Shown: positions 15,166 to 23,489 of the stretch, in pieces
How positions within the stretch are numbered: the first letter of the stretch is position 1
Layout: the number at the start of each line of letters is the position of its first letter
From: Chloroflexota bacterium
GTDB lineage: Bacteria; Chloroflexota; Anaerolineae; J036; Brachytrichaceae
Length of the DNA stretch: 46,913 nt
Direction of reading: 5' to 3'
Assembly (NCBI GenBank): GCA_018969115.1
Contig: JAGWYZ010000002.1
Span: forward strand, 1 to 46,913
Made by a program: the position numbers and the translations under genes
Notes under the pieces: generated by a model
Database searches by the model: none
What the model was told of the DNA's origin: nothing
The model's input: the letters and a program-made list of their open reading frames with translations, nothing else

Positions 15166-18100
15166 ATGCAATTGACCCACAAATTTTCGCTCCCGTTAAT
15201 CAAACCCAAGCCAATACTGCCACCAACTGTTGTAGCGGCGCAAGCACTCGAAACATTGACGCAAGACTTAGGTAAACATTTATTGACGGCCTTGCGCAAA
15301 CATGGGCGGGGGGGCATTGCTGAATCGCTGTATGCCCAAATGTTGAAATTGAGCACCAGCGATGAAAAATTGAAGGTCGAGCTATTTCGCTTTGTCGATG
15401 TATTGCCAACGTTAAAAACCCCCGAAGCCGTGATGCAACATTTAAACGAATATTTGCGTCAGCCGGGTGTAAAGCTGCCGGCTGGCGGCAGCAAATTGCT
15501 AACACTGGCAGGAAAATTGCCCGGGGGTGAGCGGCTAAGTGAGCAGGTGGTGCAATTGGGGGTTCAAAGCATGTCGCAGCGCTTTATTGCAGGTAAAAAT
15601 GCGAATGAAGTGACGAGTAAATTATTGGCTTTGCGCCGGAACAATATGGCGTTTACCCTCGATTTGCTGGGCGAGGCCGTGATTAGCGAAACTGAGGCCG
15701 AAAGCTATCAGCAGAAATATTTAGACATTATTGCTGCCCTTACCGAGCGGGCGCGTAGCTGGTCGGCCAATTTGCAAACCGACGGCGTGCCTTGGGGGAA
15801 TACAAAAACTTCCGAGGTCTTGAAGACCTCGGAGGTTTCAACCATGCCGCGTGTCAATGCTTCGGTCAAGTTGTCATCGCTATATGCGCGGTTTGACCCA
15901 ATGGCAGCCGAGGCCACCGCCGAAGCGGTAAAAGCCCGTTTGCGCCCCATTTTGCGGCTGGCGCGTGAACGCAGCGCTCAAATTCACATCGATATGGAGC
16001 AATATGACTATCGTGATATGACGCGCCGTATTTTTATGGAGATTGTGAATGAGCCAGAATTTTGTGATTGGCGCGATATTGGGATTGTGGTGCAGGCTTA
16101 TTTGCGCGACAGCGAAGAAGATTTGCTATTGTTGTTGGCATGTGCCAAACAACGCGGTACCCCATTTTGGATTCGGCTGGTGAAAGGGGCTTATTGGGAT
16201 TATGAGACGATGTTAGCGGCCCAACGCGATTATGAGTCGCCCGTATTTGCCGAAAAATGGCAGACCGATGACAATTATGAGCGCTTGACCGAGATGCTGA
16301 TCGCCAATTATCAATATTTGCGCCCAGCCATCGCTTCGCACAATGTGCGATCGGTGGCCCATGCGCAAGCGGTGGCCCAACAACTTAATTTGCCTTTGGG
16401 AACGGTTGAATATCAGGTTTTATATGGCATGGGTGAAGCAATGGGGCGAACCTTGAGCGCCCAAGGCAACCGCGTGCGAGTGTATGTGCCATTTGGCGAA
16501 TTGTTGCCGGGCATGGCTTATTTGGTGCGGCGCTTGCTTGAAAATACCAGCAATGATTCATTTGTCAAACAAGTGGAATTAGATCATTGCGCGGCCAAGG
16601 CGTTGTTGGCCCCGCCGACTCGTAGAGACGTGCCGGTGGCGCGTCTTTCGCCGCCACCGGCGATAAAAGACGCGCCACCGGCGATAAAAGACGCGCCACC
16701 GGCGATAAAAGACGCGCCACCGGCGATAAAAGACGCGCCACCGGCGCGTCTCTACAGGAACAACCCATTGATTGATTTTGCCAAAGCTGCGAATCAAAGC
16801 CAAATGCAAACGGCCTTGACGTTGGTGCAAGGCCAATTGGGAATGACCGTGCCAATTGTGATTGGCGGCAACCGTGAAGCGGGTGAACAGTTGGTAGCGC
16901 GTGAAAACCCATCAAAGCACAGCCAAGTGGTGTGCCAAGTACAATATGCCAGTGTGGCGCAAGCCCAACGTGCGGTGGCCTTAGCCGAGCATTTGTTGCC
17001 GATATGGCGCGATGTAAGCGTGCGTGAGCGGGCCGATGTGTTGCGGCGGGTGGCGGCTGAATTTGAACGGCGGCGGCACGAAATTAACGCTTGGATGGTG
17101 ATGGAGGTGGGCAAGCCTTGGCGTGAGGCCGATGGCGATTTGGCCGAAGCAATTGATTTTTGCACCTATTATGCCGATGAGATGGCGCGATTGGCGCAGC
17201 CACGCAAGCGCAATGTGCCGGGTGAATGGAATGAATATAGATACGAAGCTCGTGGCGTATCGGTCATCATCGCGCCGTGGAATTTTCCGTTGGCGATTTT
17301 GACCGGCATGACGGTGGCGGCGTTGGTGGCGGGGAATACCGTCGTCATCAAACCTGCCGAGCAATCATCGCGGGTGGGTTACTTTTTGATGGAAGCGCTT
17401 GAGGCGGCGGGTTTGCCCAAGGGCGTGGCAAATTTTGTGCCGGGCGCGGGTGAAACGGTTGGCGCAGCGTTGGTGGCAGACCCGAGAGTCGCCGTCATCA
17501 ATTTTACCGGCTCAAAAGCCGTCGGCTTGCATATTATGAAAGAGGCCGCCGACATTAAGCCCGGCCAGCGTGAAATTAAGCATGTGGTGGCCGAGTTGGG
17601 CGGCAAAAATGCCATTATTGTTGATAGCGATGCCGATTTGGATGAGGCGGTGTTGGGTGTATTGCACTCGGTGATCAGTTTTGGTGGGCAAAAATGCTCG
17701 GCGTGTTCGCGGGTGATTGTGGTTGGCCCCAATTACGACGCTTTTTGTGCGCGGCTCAAAGACGCCATTCACAGCGTCAAGATTGGCGCGGCTGACGACC
17801 CCGCCACGTCATTGGGGCCGCTGGTCGATGCCGCCTCGCAAGCGCGTATTCAGCGCTATATCGAGATCGGCAAACAAGAGGGTAAATTGTTGGCTAGCAT
17901 CGAACCAAGCGCCGAGTTAGCCGCGCAGGGGCATTATGTGCCTGCCGCCGTGTTTACCGATTGCGACCCACGTGGGCGGTTGTGCCAAGAAGAAATTTTT
18001 GGGCCGGTGTTGGCGGTGCTGCGGGCGAGGGATTTGGACGAAGCCATGCGCATCGCCGATGACACGCCGTATGCCTTGACGGGTGGGTTTTACTCACGCT

Positions 18101-18321
18101 CACCAGCCAATATTGCGCGGGTGCGACGTGAATTTCGCGTCGGCAATTTATACATCAACCGCAAAATTACCGGCGCTTTGGTTGACCGCCAACCGTTTGG
18201 CGGCGGGCGCATGAGCGGCGTGGGCAGCAAGGCCGGTGGGCCAGATTATTTGCTGCACTTTGTGCTGGCCCGCACCATCACCGAGCAGGTGATGCGGCGC
18301 GGGTTTGCGCCGGTGGATTAG
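15166..18321 (+). CDS. putA: Bifunctional proline dehydrogenase / P5C dehydrogenase with repeat insertions
   Basis: This 1051-aa protein oxidises proline to glutamate in two steps. The proline dehydrogenase barrel (residues about 60-480) includes VNASVKLSSLYARFDP, QIHIDMEQYDYRDM, WIRLVKGAYWDYE and the FAD-domain segment YQVLYGMGE. The aldehyde dehydrogenase half (about 540-1040) has SVIIAPWNFPLAI, VIKPAEQSS, INFTGSKAVG, the catalytic Glu in VAELGGKN and the nucleophile Cys in GGQKCSACSR. There is no N-terminal DNA-binding domain. Two unusual segments are palindromic DNA insertions read in frame: KTSEVLKTSEVST near residue 214-225, next to a conserved barrel strand, and a (AIKDAPP)x4 heptad between the two domains (about 486-531). 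It ends overlapping the convergent Uma2 gene by 4 bp. Confidence 0.95.
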   Translation: MQLTHKFSLPLIKPKPILPPTVVAAQALETLTQDLGKHLLTALRKHGRGGIAESLYAQMLKLSTSDEKLKVELFRFVDVLPTLKTPEAVMQHLNEYLRQPGVKLPAGGSKLLTLAGKLPGGERLSEQVVQLGVQSMSQRFIAGKNANEVTSKLLALRRNNMAFTLDLLGEAVISETEAESYQQKYLDIIAALTERARSWSANLQTDGVPWGNTKTSEVLKTSEVSTMPRVNASVKLSSLYARFDPMAAEATAEAVKARLRPILRLARERSAQIHIDMEQYDYRDMTRRIFMEIVNEPEFCDWRDIGIVVQAYLRDSEEDLLLLLACAKQRGTPFWIRLVKGAYWDYETMLAAQRDYESPVFAEKWQTDDNYERLTEMLIANYQYLRPAIASHNVRSVAHAQAVAQQLNLPLGTVEYQVLYGMGEAMGRTLSAQGNRVRVYVPFGELLPGMAYLVRRLLENTSNDSFVKQVELDHCAAKALLAPPTRRDVPVARLSPPPAIKDAPPAIKDAPPAIKDAPPAIKDAPPARLYRNNPLIDFAKAANQSQMQTALTLVQGQLGMTVPIVIGGNREAGEQLVARENPSKHSQVVCQVQYASVAQAQRAVALAEHLLPIWRDVSVRERADVLRRVAAEFERRRHEINAWMVMEVGKPWREADGDLAEAIDFCTYYADEMARLAQPRKRNVPGEWNEYRYEARGVSVIIAPWNFPLAILTGMTVAALVAGNTVVIKPAEQSSRVGYFLMEALEAAGLPKGVANFVPGAGETVGAALVADPRVAVINFTGSKAVGLHIMKEAADIKPGQREIKHVVAELGGKNAIIVDSDADLDEAVLGVLHSVISFGGQKCSACSRVIVVGPNYDAFCARLKDAIHSVKIGAADDPATSLGPLVDAASQARIQRYIEIGKQEGKLLASIEPSAELAAQGHYVPAAVFTDCDPRGRLCQEEIFGPVLAVLRARDLDEAMRIADDTPYALTGGFYSRSPANIARVRREFRVGNLYINRKITGALVDRQPFGGGRMSGVGSKAGGPDYLLHFVLARTITEQVMRRGFAPVD
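15806..15838. repeat. In-frame hairpin CCGAGGTCT-tga-AGACCTCGG in putA
   Basis: AAACTTCCGAGGTCT (15806-15820) pairs with 15824-15838 with one mismatch around a 3-base loop. It encodes KTSEVLKTSEVS inside the proline dehydrogenase domain. The CCTCGGAGG core is shared with the intergenic repeat at 1049-1114. Confidence 0.88.
16622..16755. repeat. 27-bp inverted repeat enclosing 21-bp tandem repeats, in frame in putA
   Basis: The arm beginning GTAGAGACGTGCCGGTGGCG (16622-16648, 27 bp) pairs with 16729-16755 with one mismatch. Between them a 21-bp unit (CACCGGCGATAAAAGACGCG plus C) is repeated about four times, giving the heptapeptide AIKDAPP. The 21-bp period keeps the reading frame. It sits at the junction of the two catalytic domains. 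Confidence 0.93.
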
Positions 18322-19004
18322 CCCAATACACCCATTTCGCGCAAAATGGTGGTGACAGGCGGCAATTGCCACAGCCATTCGACCCGCAATTTCAAGCCCG
18401 GCAACACCTGTGACTGGTATTCACCCGCATGGGCCTTTAATATTTGGCTAAATTCACCGTCTTCAAGCTGATAAAACGTGGCTTTTTGGTGCATCGGGTC
18501 AATCAACCAATATTCGGCTACGCCTGCGTTTTCATATTCATACAGCTTTTCGCCGCGATCCGTATCTACCGTTTCGGGTGAGGCCACTTCGATCACCAGA
18601 TCTGGCGCACCTTCGATGTAATTACTCCGAATGCGCCCATCGTTTGCTTTTGAGATATAAACTAAATCGGGCTGCCGCCCCGATGGGCGCTTGGGGAGTT
18701 GTACTTTGATGGGGGATGTAAACACCCGCCCCAATTGCTTCATTTCTGCAAAAATGCGCAACAATGTTAACAAGAAAGCAACAACATCTTGATGCAAAAT
18801 ACTTGGGGCACTCATTAAAATTACATCTCCGTCAACCCATTCCGCCAGTGTGTCTTCGTCGCACCACGTGATAAATTCTTCAAAGCTCATATGACGCGGC
18901 TGCACCACGTAACCATTGGCCCGTGGCACATAATCCATCAACATGGGTGGCGCATGAATTTTTACTTCGGCATCCTGTCCTTTTGAGGGAGTCGTTATCA
19001 TCAT
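18318..19004 (-). CDS. Uma2 family PD-(D/E)XK nuclease-like protein
   Basis: This 228-aa protein has the Uma2/DUF820 signature. MSFEEFITWCDEDTLAEWVDGDVILMS carries the usual EWVDGD motif. The PD-(D/E)XK core is GRQPDLVYIS with APDLVIEVASPET, and it continues as DRGEKLYEYENAGVAEYWLIDP. These are restriction-endonuclease-fold proteins, abundant in multicellular Cyanobacteria and Chloroflexota. Their biological role is unproven, and an uncharacterised nuclease activity is likely. It overlaps the putA 3' end by 4 bp in convergent orientation. Confidence 0.88.
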   Translation of the reverse strand: MMITTPSKGQDAEVKIHAPPMLMDYVPRANGYVVQPRHMSFEEFITWCDEDTLAEWVDGDVILMSAPSILHQDVVAFLLTLLRIFAEMKQLGRVFTSPIKVQLPKRPSGRQPDLVYISKANDGRIRSNYIEGAPDLVIEVASPETVDTDRGEKLYEYENAGVAEYWLIDPMHQKATFYQLEDGEFSQILKAHAGEYQSQVLPGLKLRVEWLWQLPPVTTILREMGVLG

Positions 19005-19050
19005 AAATATAGCTTGACCATATCACATGAGCAAATGCAAACCAGTTTTT

Positions 19051-19103
19051 GCCGATTCCCGATACCTGCTCTGCTTACGGCAGGGCAGGTATCGGGAATC
19101 GGC
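19051..19103. repeat. Perfect 19-bp inverted repeat (GCCGATTCCCGATACCTGC)
   Basis: Arms 19051-19069 and 19085-19103 are exact complements. After one mismatch a further CTGC/GCAG pair follows around a 5-base loop. It lies between the alaS stop and the Uma2 start. It may stop or stabilise alaS mRNA but has no T-run. Confidence 0.9.
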
Positions 19104-19127
19104 ATACGTCTTTATTGGTCTGTCATT

Positions 19128-21851
19128 TTATTTTACTATGCGCCCCACCAAACCGGCTGTAAGCGCAAGCGCCTCGTCAAGTTTGCTGACATCTTTACCG
19201 GCGGCTTGAGCCAAGGTGGGTTTGCCGCCACCACGACCATCGACGACGGCGGCGATTTCACGGATGAGTTTGCCAGCATCTAACCCACGCTTATTGAGAT
19301 CGGGCGACACACCAACGACCAGCGCCGCCTTATCGGCAATAACCGCGCCGAGCACACATACCCCGCTGGCATATTTTTTGCCAAACCATTCGGTCATTTC
19401 GCGCAGCAAATCGGCATTTTCGGCGCTAACGCGAGCCGATAATACATTAATGCCGTTGACTTGCGTTACCTTGGCCAGCGATGTTTCAAAATGTGCGCGT
19501 GCCAATTCACGTTGGGCTTTTTCGAGCGCTTTTTGGGTTTCGCTCAGTTGTATGCTTAGCTTGCGCACGGCATCGATTGCCTGATCGGTGGGCACGCGCA
19601 AGACTTGGGCCACTTGGGCAATTTGCTCGGTTTGTTTGCGGGCCAATTCGACCACGCCGTGCCCAGTGACCACTTCGATACGGCGCACACCCGCCGCCAC
19701 CGCACCCTCGCTTACAATCAACGCGCCGCCAATATCGCCAGTGCGCGAGACATGCGTGCCGCCACACAATTCGGCGCTAAATGATGGCTCGCCGGGTTGA
19801 CCAATACGCACGACTCGCACCACATCGCCATATTTATCGCTAAAGAAGGCCATTGCACCACTGGCGAGGGCCTCTTTGTAGTTTTCTTGTGCCCATGCCA
19901 CCGGCATATTGACATAAATCGAGTCATTCAGCATGTCACCAACGGCTTCTAGCTCATCGGCAGTGAGCGCGGTGGTATGCGAAAAGTCGAAGCGTAGCCG
20001 GTCGGGCGAAACCGCCGAGCCTTGTTGTTGCACATGGGTGCCTAAAATGCTGCGTAAAGCACTTTGCAGCAAGTGGGTGGCCGTGTGGTTGCGGGCAATG
20101 TGGCCTCGGCGCAGCACCTCAACTTGCACATTGCACGATTCACCCACTCGTGGTTCACCCGCCAATACTTCACATTCATGCACAATCAAGCCAGCCACTG
20201 GCTTGCTCACACCTGTTACTTTTAATTGCCATGTGCCAATCGTGCTGTGAATTTCGCCGGTGTCGCTCACTTGCCCACCGCTGTCGGCATAAAAGGGCGA
20301 GGCAGCTAAGATCACATCAACCTTCTCACCCACCACCGCATTCGCGGTCGGCTCACCTTCGCGCAAAATCCCAACCAAGGTTGTGGTCATGGTGAGCGCA
20401 TCATAGGGGTTGTGCGTTACACCACTGGCAGGCAGTTTGCCCTCGGCCTTCAGTGTGTCGAAGGCTTCGGCATAAGCGCGGGCCGCATCAAAATGACCGA
20501 CAAATTTGCCGGATGAGGCCTTGCGTGCCACTTCTTTTGAGGCCTCACGGGCAGCTTCGTAGCCTGCCTCATCAATAACAATGCCTTTTTCACGTGCCAC
20601 ATCACGGGTGATTTCGAGTGGCAAGCCATAGCTTTCATACAGACGAAAGGCATCAGTGCCCGGGAGGATTGGGGATTGAGGATTAGGGATTGAGGATAAA
20701 TTATTAATCCCTAACCCTTCAATGACCTCATCGAGACGCGCCAAACCGGTATCGAGGGCGCGGGCAAAACGCTCTTCTTCGCCGTGAATGGTATTGAGAA
20801 TGTGGTCGCGGCGCGTGCGCAGGTCGGTGTAATAGCCGCCCATTTTGTCGATGACGGCATCACTTACTTTGTAGAGGAAAGGATCATTTAAGCCCAACTT
20901 TTGGCCATAGCGCATGGCGCGGCGCATAATCATGCGCAAAATATAGTTGCGCCCAACATTGCCCGGCAACACCCCATCACCAATGAGAAACGCAGCAGCG
21001 CGGGCGTGATCGGCAATGACGCGATATGGCACATAATTGTCGCGGCGTTGAGCATCGGTTTGCCCAGCTAGGGCTTGGGTGCGCAACATAATATCAGTGA
21101 ACAAATCGCTGTCATAATTATTTTCGCCGCCTTGTAATAATCGACATAGCCGCTCGAAGCCCATGCCGGTATCTACGCCGGTTTGCGGTAAATTATGCAA
21201 TTCGCCGTTTTCGGTGCGGTTAAATTGCATAAAGACCAAATTCCAAATTTCGACGGTGGTTTCATTTTGGTCATCGTCATTATTCACCCATTTGGCATCG
21301 TTATCACCATTTTTGCCCATGAAATAATGAATTTCGGAGTTGGGGCCGCATGGACCGGTTGGCCCCATCGACCAAAAATTGTCTTTTTCACCGAAGCGCA
21401 AAATGCGCGACGACTTGATGCCGACTTTTTGCCACAAGGCTTCTGATTCATCGTCATTTTTGTAAATGGTGAACCACATACGCTCGCGCTCAAGACCATA
21501 TTCGCCCTCAAGCAATTCAAGCGCAAAACGCATGGCATCGGGCTTGAAATAATCGCCAAACGAGAAGTTGCCGAGCATTTCAAAAAAAGTGTGATGGCGT
21601 TTGCTAGGGCCCACGTTTTCGAGGTCGTTATGCTTGCCACTGACGCGCATTACCTTTTGTGATGTAGCTGCACGCACATATGAACGCTTTTCTAGCCCCA
21701 AAAAAGCATTTTTGAATTGGTTCATGCCGGCATTGGTAAATAAAATGCTTTTATCGCCGTGTGGGATGAGTGACGACGAAGCCACAATTTCGTGGCCGTT
21801 GCGTCCGAAATAATTGAGGAATGTGCTGCGAATCTCGTTGCTTAACTTCAT
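19128..21851 (-). CDS. alaS: Alanyl-tRNA synthetase with an in-frame repeat insertion
   Basis: This 907-aa protein is a full-length class II synthetase that charges tRNA-Ala. The catalytic domain has SILFTNAGMNQFKNAFLG (motif region), KRHHTFFEMLGNFSFGDYF and GPTGPCGPNSEIHYF. The editing domain has the zinc motif HIARNHTATHLLQSALR (about 585-600) and AELCGGTHVSRTGDIG. The C-terminal DHHA1/C-Ala part ends DGRGGGKPTLAQAAG. Between the tRNA-recognition helices and LPGTDAFRLYESYGLP, residues about 378-394 (NNLSSIPNPQSPI) come from a word repeat. A TATAAT box stands about 60 bp upstream in the region shared with divergent gatB. No T-box leader is seen. Confidence 0.96.
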   Translation of the reverse strand: MKLSNEIRSTFLNYFGRNGHEIVASSSLIPHGDKSILFTNAGMNQFKNAFLGLEKRSYVRAATSQKVMRVSGKHNDLENVGPSKRHHTFFEMLGNFSFGDYFKPDAMRFALELLEGEYGLERERMWFTIYKNDDESEALWQKVGIKSSRILRFGEKDNFWSMGPTGPCGPNSEIHYFMGKNGDNDAKWVNNDDDQNETTVEIWNLVFMQFNRTENGELHNLPQTGVDTGMGFERLCRLLQGGENNYDSDLFTDIMLRTQALAGQTDAQRRDNYVPYRVIADHARAAAFLIGDGVLPGNVGRNYILRMIMRRAMRYGQKLGLNDPFLYKVSDAVIDKMGGYYTDLRTRRDHILNTIHGEEERFARALDTGLARLDEVIEGLGINNLSSIPNPQSPILPGTDAFRLYESYGLPLEITRDVAREKGIVIDEAGYEAAREASKEVARKASSGKFVGHFDAARAYAEAFDTLKAEGKLPASGVTHNPYDALTMTTTLVGILREGEPTANAVVGEKVDVILAASPFYADSGGQVSDTGEIHSTIGTWQLKVTGVSKPVAGLIVHECEVLAGEPRVGESCNVQVEVLRRGHIARNHTATHLLQSALRSILGTHVQQQGSAVSPDRLRFDFSHTTALTADELEAVGDMLNDSIYVNMPVAWAQENYKEALASGAMAFFSDKYGDVVRVVRIGQPGEPSFSAELCGGTHVSRTGDIGGALIVSEGAVAAGVRRIEVVTGHGVVELARKQTEQIAQVAQVLRVPTDQAIDAVRKLSIQLSETQKALEKAQRELARAHFETSLAKVTQVNGINVLSARVSAENADLLREMTEWFGKKYASGVCVLGAVIADKAALVVGVSPDLNKRGLDAGKLIREIAAVVDGRGGGKPTLAQAAGKDVSKLDEALALTAGLVGRIVK
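20662..20718. repeat. In-frame word repeat (ggattagggattgagg) in alaS
   Basis: AGGATTAGGGATT (20679-20691) pairs with 20706-20718 with one mismatch. The left side continues as ggattggggattgagg words. It is read in frame as a Pro/Ser/Asn-rich loop in AlaRS. The word set matches the flank of the repeat at 2812-2914. Confidence 0.85.
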
Positions 21852-21913
21852 GATAGTGCGCCTATTATTTGACTGTTATTTAAGTGCCAATATGAGGCTG
21901 ACAAATATGTCTA

Positions 21914-21919
21914 ATTATA
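21914..21919 (-). promoter_or_regulatory. Candidate -10 box (TATAAT) of alaS
   Basis: TATAAT on the minus strand lies in the 124-bp divergent alaS-gatB gap, about 62 bp before the alaS ATG. The -35 match is weak. Confidence 0.35.
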
Positions 21920-21949
21920 CGGGGTCGCATACGATTGGTCTTAGCTGGT

Positions 21950-21955
21950 TATAAT
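21950..21955 (+). promoter_or_regulatory. Candidate -10 box (TATAAT) of gatB
   Basis: TATAAT lies 20 bp before the gatB ATG in the divergent intergenic region. No clear -35 or Shine-Dalgarno was seen. Confidence 0.35.
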
Positions 21956-21975
21956 CGGGTTGAATTAGTTTAGAT

Positions 21976-23481
21976 ATGGATTACGACATCATCATCGGCA
22001 TAGAAACGCATGTCGAGTTAGACACCCATAGCAAAATGTTTTGCACCTGCTCGGCCAATGGTTTTGGGGCCGAGCCAAATGTGCATGTATGCCCAACCTG
22101 TGCCGGGATGCCGGGTGCATTGCCGGTCATTAATAAGCGGGCAGTCGAATTTAGCATGATGCTAGGCGTGGCGCTCAATTGCAGCATCAACCAGCATACG
22201 TTTTGGGAGCGTAAGAGCTATTGGTATCCTGATTTGCCAAAGGGATATCAGATCACCCAATATCAATATCCGATGTGCTATGACGGCTACCTCGAATTTG
22301 ATGTGCGTGATCTGAGTGGCGGCTGGAATGAACAAAGTTACCGCAAACGGGTACGTATTCGCCGCGCCCATTTAGAAGAAGATACCGGAAAATTGACCCA
22401 CGCCGGACGTTCCTCGTATGTTGATTACAACCGCAGTGGCGTGCCCTTGCTCGAAATTGTGACTGAGCCAGATATTTTTAATGCGCATGAGGCGTATGCC
22501 TATTTGAGCGCATTGCAAGACATTGTGCGTTATCTCGGTATTAGCACTGGCGATATGGAAAAAGGCGCGATGCGTTGCGAGCCAAATATGAGCTTGCGGC
22601 CAAAAGGCACAGATGCTTTTGGCACCAAAGTCGAGATCAAAAACCTCAACTCGCTTAGTGCCGTGCGTGGGGCGATTGCGTATGAAGCCAAACGCCAGTC
22701 GGCGGCATTGGATAAAGGTGAGAAAATTCGCCAAGTGACCTTAGGCTGGGACGATGTGCGTGGGGTGACGGTGGTGCAGCGTGAGAAGGAAGATGCGCAT
22801 GATTATCGCTATTTCCCTGAACCTGATTTGCCGCCGTTAGATGTAAGTGACGCATGGTTGGATGAGGTGCGGGCGCAAGTGCCAGAATTGCCCATTGCCA
22901 AACAAGCCCGTTATCAAAGCGAATTTGGGTTAAGCGCCTATGATGCAGTGCAACTGACAAATAATAAAGCGGTGGCAGAGTGGTTTGAAAAAGGGATATC
23001 GGCGGGAAAGGATGAAGGCCCTGTTCATCCTTCATCCTTCATCCTTCATCCTTTCGCAAAGCGCCTTGCCAATTTCATCATTGGCGATTTGACGCGGCTG
23101 ATGAATGCCAGTGGCACAGCCATCAACCAAATTAAGATAAAACCAGCCCAGTTGTTGGGGTTGGCAAAATTGGTTGAAGCGCAAACAATTAATAGCAATA
23201 CGGCTAAATTGGTGATTGAGGAAATGTTTAACACGGGTGCTGAGGCGCAAGCCATTGTGCAAGCCAAAGGCTTAGCGCAAGTGAGCGACAGTAGTGTGCT
23301 TGAAAAGACGATTGGAGATGTGCTCGCTGCAAATCCGAAAGAAGTGGAGAATTATTTGAAAGGCAATGAGAAGTTGTTGCAATTTTTGGTCGGGCAGACG
23401 ATGAAGGCCAGCAAAGGCAAAGCCAATCCGCAGATGATTCAGAGTTTAATGAAGGCCGCGCTGGAGAGGCGACGACTATAA
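21976..23481 (+). CDS. gatB: Aspartyl/glutamyl-tRNA amidotransferase subunit B
   Basis: This 501-aa protein is the kinase/tRNA-binding subunit of GatCAB, which converts misacylated Glu-tRNA-Gln or Asp-tRNA-Asn to the amide form. It has the diagnostic start YDIIIGIETHVELDTHSKMF, zinc cysteines in CTCSANGFG and VCPTCAGMPGALPV, and RRAHLEEDTGKLTH, SGVPLLEIVTEPD and DYRYFPEPDLPPL. The C-terminal helical and YqeY-like domains end KGKANPQMIQSLMKAAL. Residues about 344-360 (KDEGPVHPSSFILHPF) are an in-frame heptamer-repeat insertion in the helical domain. gatA and gatC are not in this window. Its stop codon overlaps the TATAAT in front of the next gene. Confidence 0.96.
   Translation: MDYDIIIGIETHVELDTHSKMFCTCSANGFGAEPNVHVCPTCAGMPGALPVINKRAVEFSMMLGVALNCSINQHTFWERKSYWYPDLPKGYQITQYQYPMCYDGYLEFDVRDLSGGWNEQSYRKRVRIRRAHLEEDTGKLTHAGRSSYVDYNRSGVPLLEIVTEPDIFNAHEAYAYLSALQDIVRYLGISTGDMEKGAMRCEPNMSLRPKGTDAFGTKVEIKNLNSLSAVRGAIAYEAKRQSAALDKGEKIRQVTLGWDDVRGVTVVQREKEDAHDYRYFPEPDLPPLDVSDAWLDEVRAQVPELPIAKQARYQSEFGLSAYDAVQLTNNKAVAEWFEKGISAGKDEGPVHPSSFILHPFAKRLANFIIGDLTRLMNASGTAINQIKIKPAQLLGLAKLVEAQTINSNTAKLVIEEMFNTGAEAQAIVQAKGLAQVSDSSVLEKTIGDVLAANPKEVENYLKGNEKLLQFLVGQTMKASKGKANPQMIQSLMKAALERRRL
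23006..23055. repeat. In-frame heptamer repeat (CATCCTT)x4 palindrome in gatB
   Basis: GAAAGGATGAAGG (23006-23018) is inverted at 23043-23055, and CATCCTT is repeated four times at 23026-23053. The unit is 7 bp, so the insertion's overall length, not its period, keeps the frame. It encodes a Pro/His/Ser loop in a conserved subunit. Confidence 0.88.
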
Positions 23482-23482
23482 T
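23477..23482 (+). promoter_or_regulatory. TATAAT box overlapping the gatB stop codon
   Basis: TATAAT is formed by the last codon and stop of gatB (CTA TAA) plus one base. It stands 7 bp (TTGGTTT) before the ATG of the acyltransferase gene, which has no Shine-Dalgarno. Confidence 0.45.
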
Positions 23483-23489
23483 TTGGTTT

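Noticed and set aside
16654-16740. Tandem 21-bp repeats as a CRISPR array
   Set aside because: The units are head-to-tail without spacers, lie in frame inside putA, and there are no cas genes.
16565-16915. Minus-strand ORFs with VARLLSP or RRWRVFY repeats
   Set aside because: They are antisense shadows of the putA palindrome and its tandem array.
19051-19103. Rho-independent terminator of alaS
   Set aside because: The stem is perfect but no T-run follows on the minus strand, and the design matches the dispersed palindromes.
21852-21975. T-box riboswitch in front of alaS
   Set aside because: The leader is too short and no specifier stem or T-box sequence is visible.
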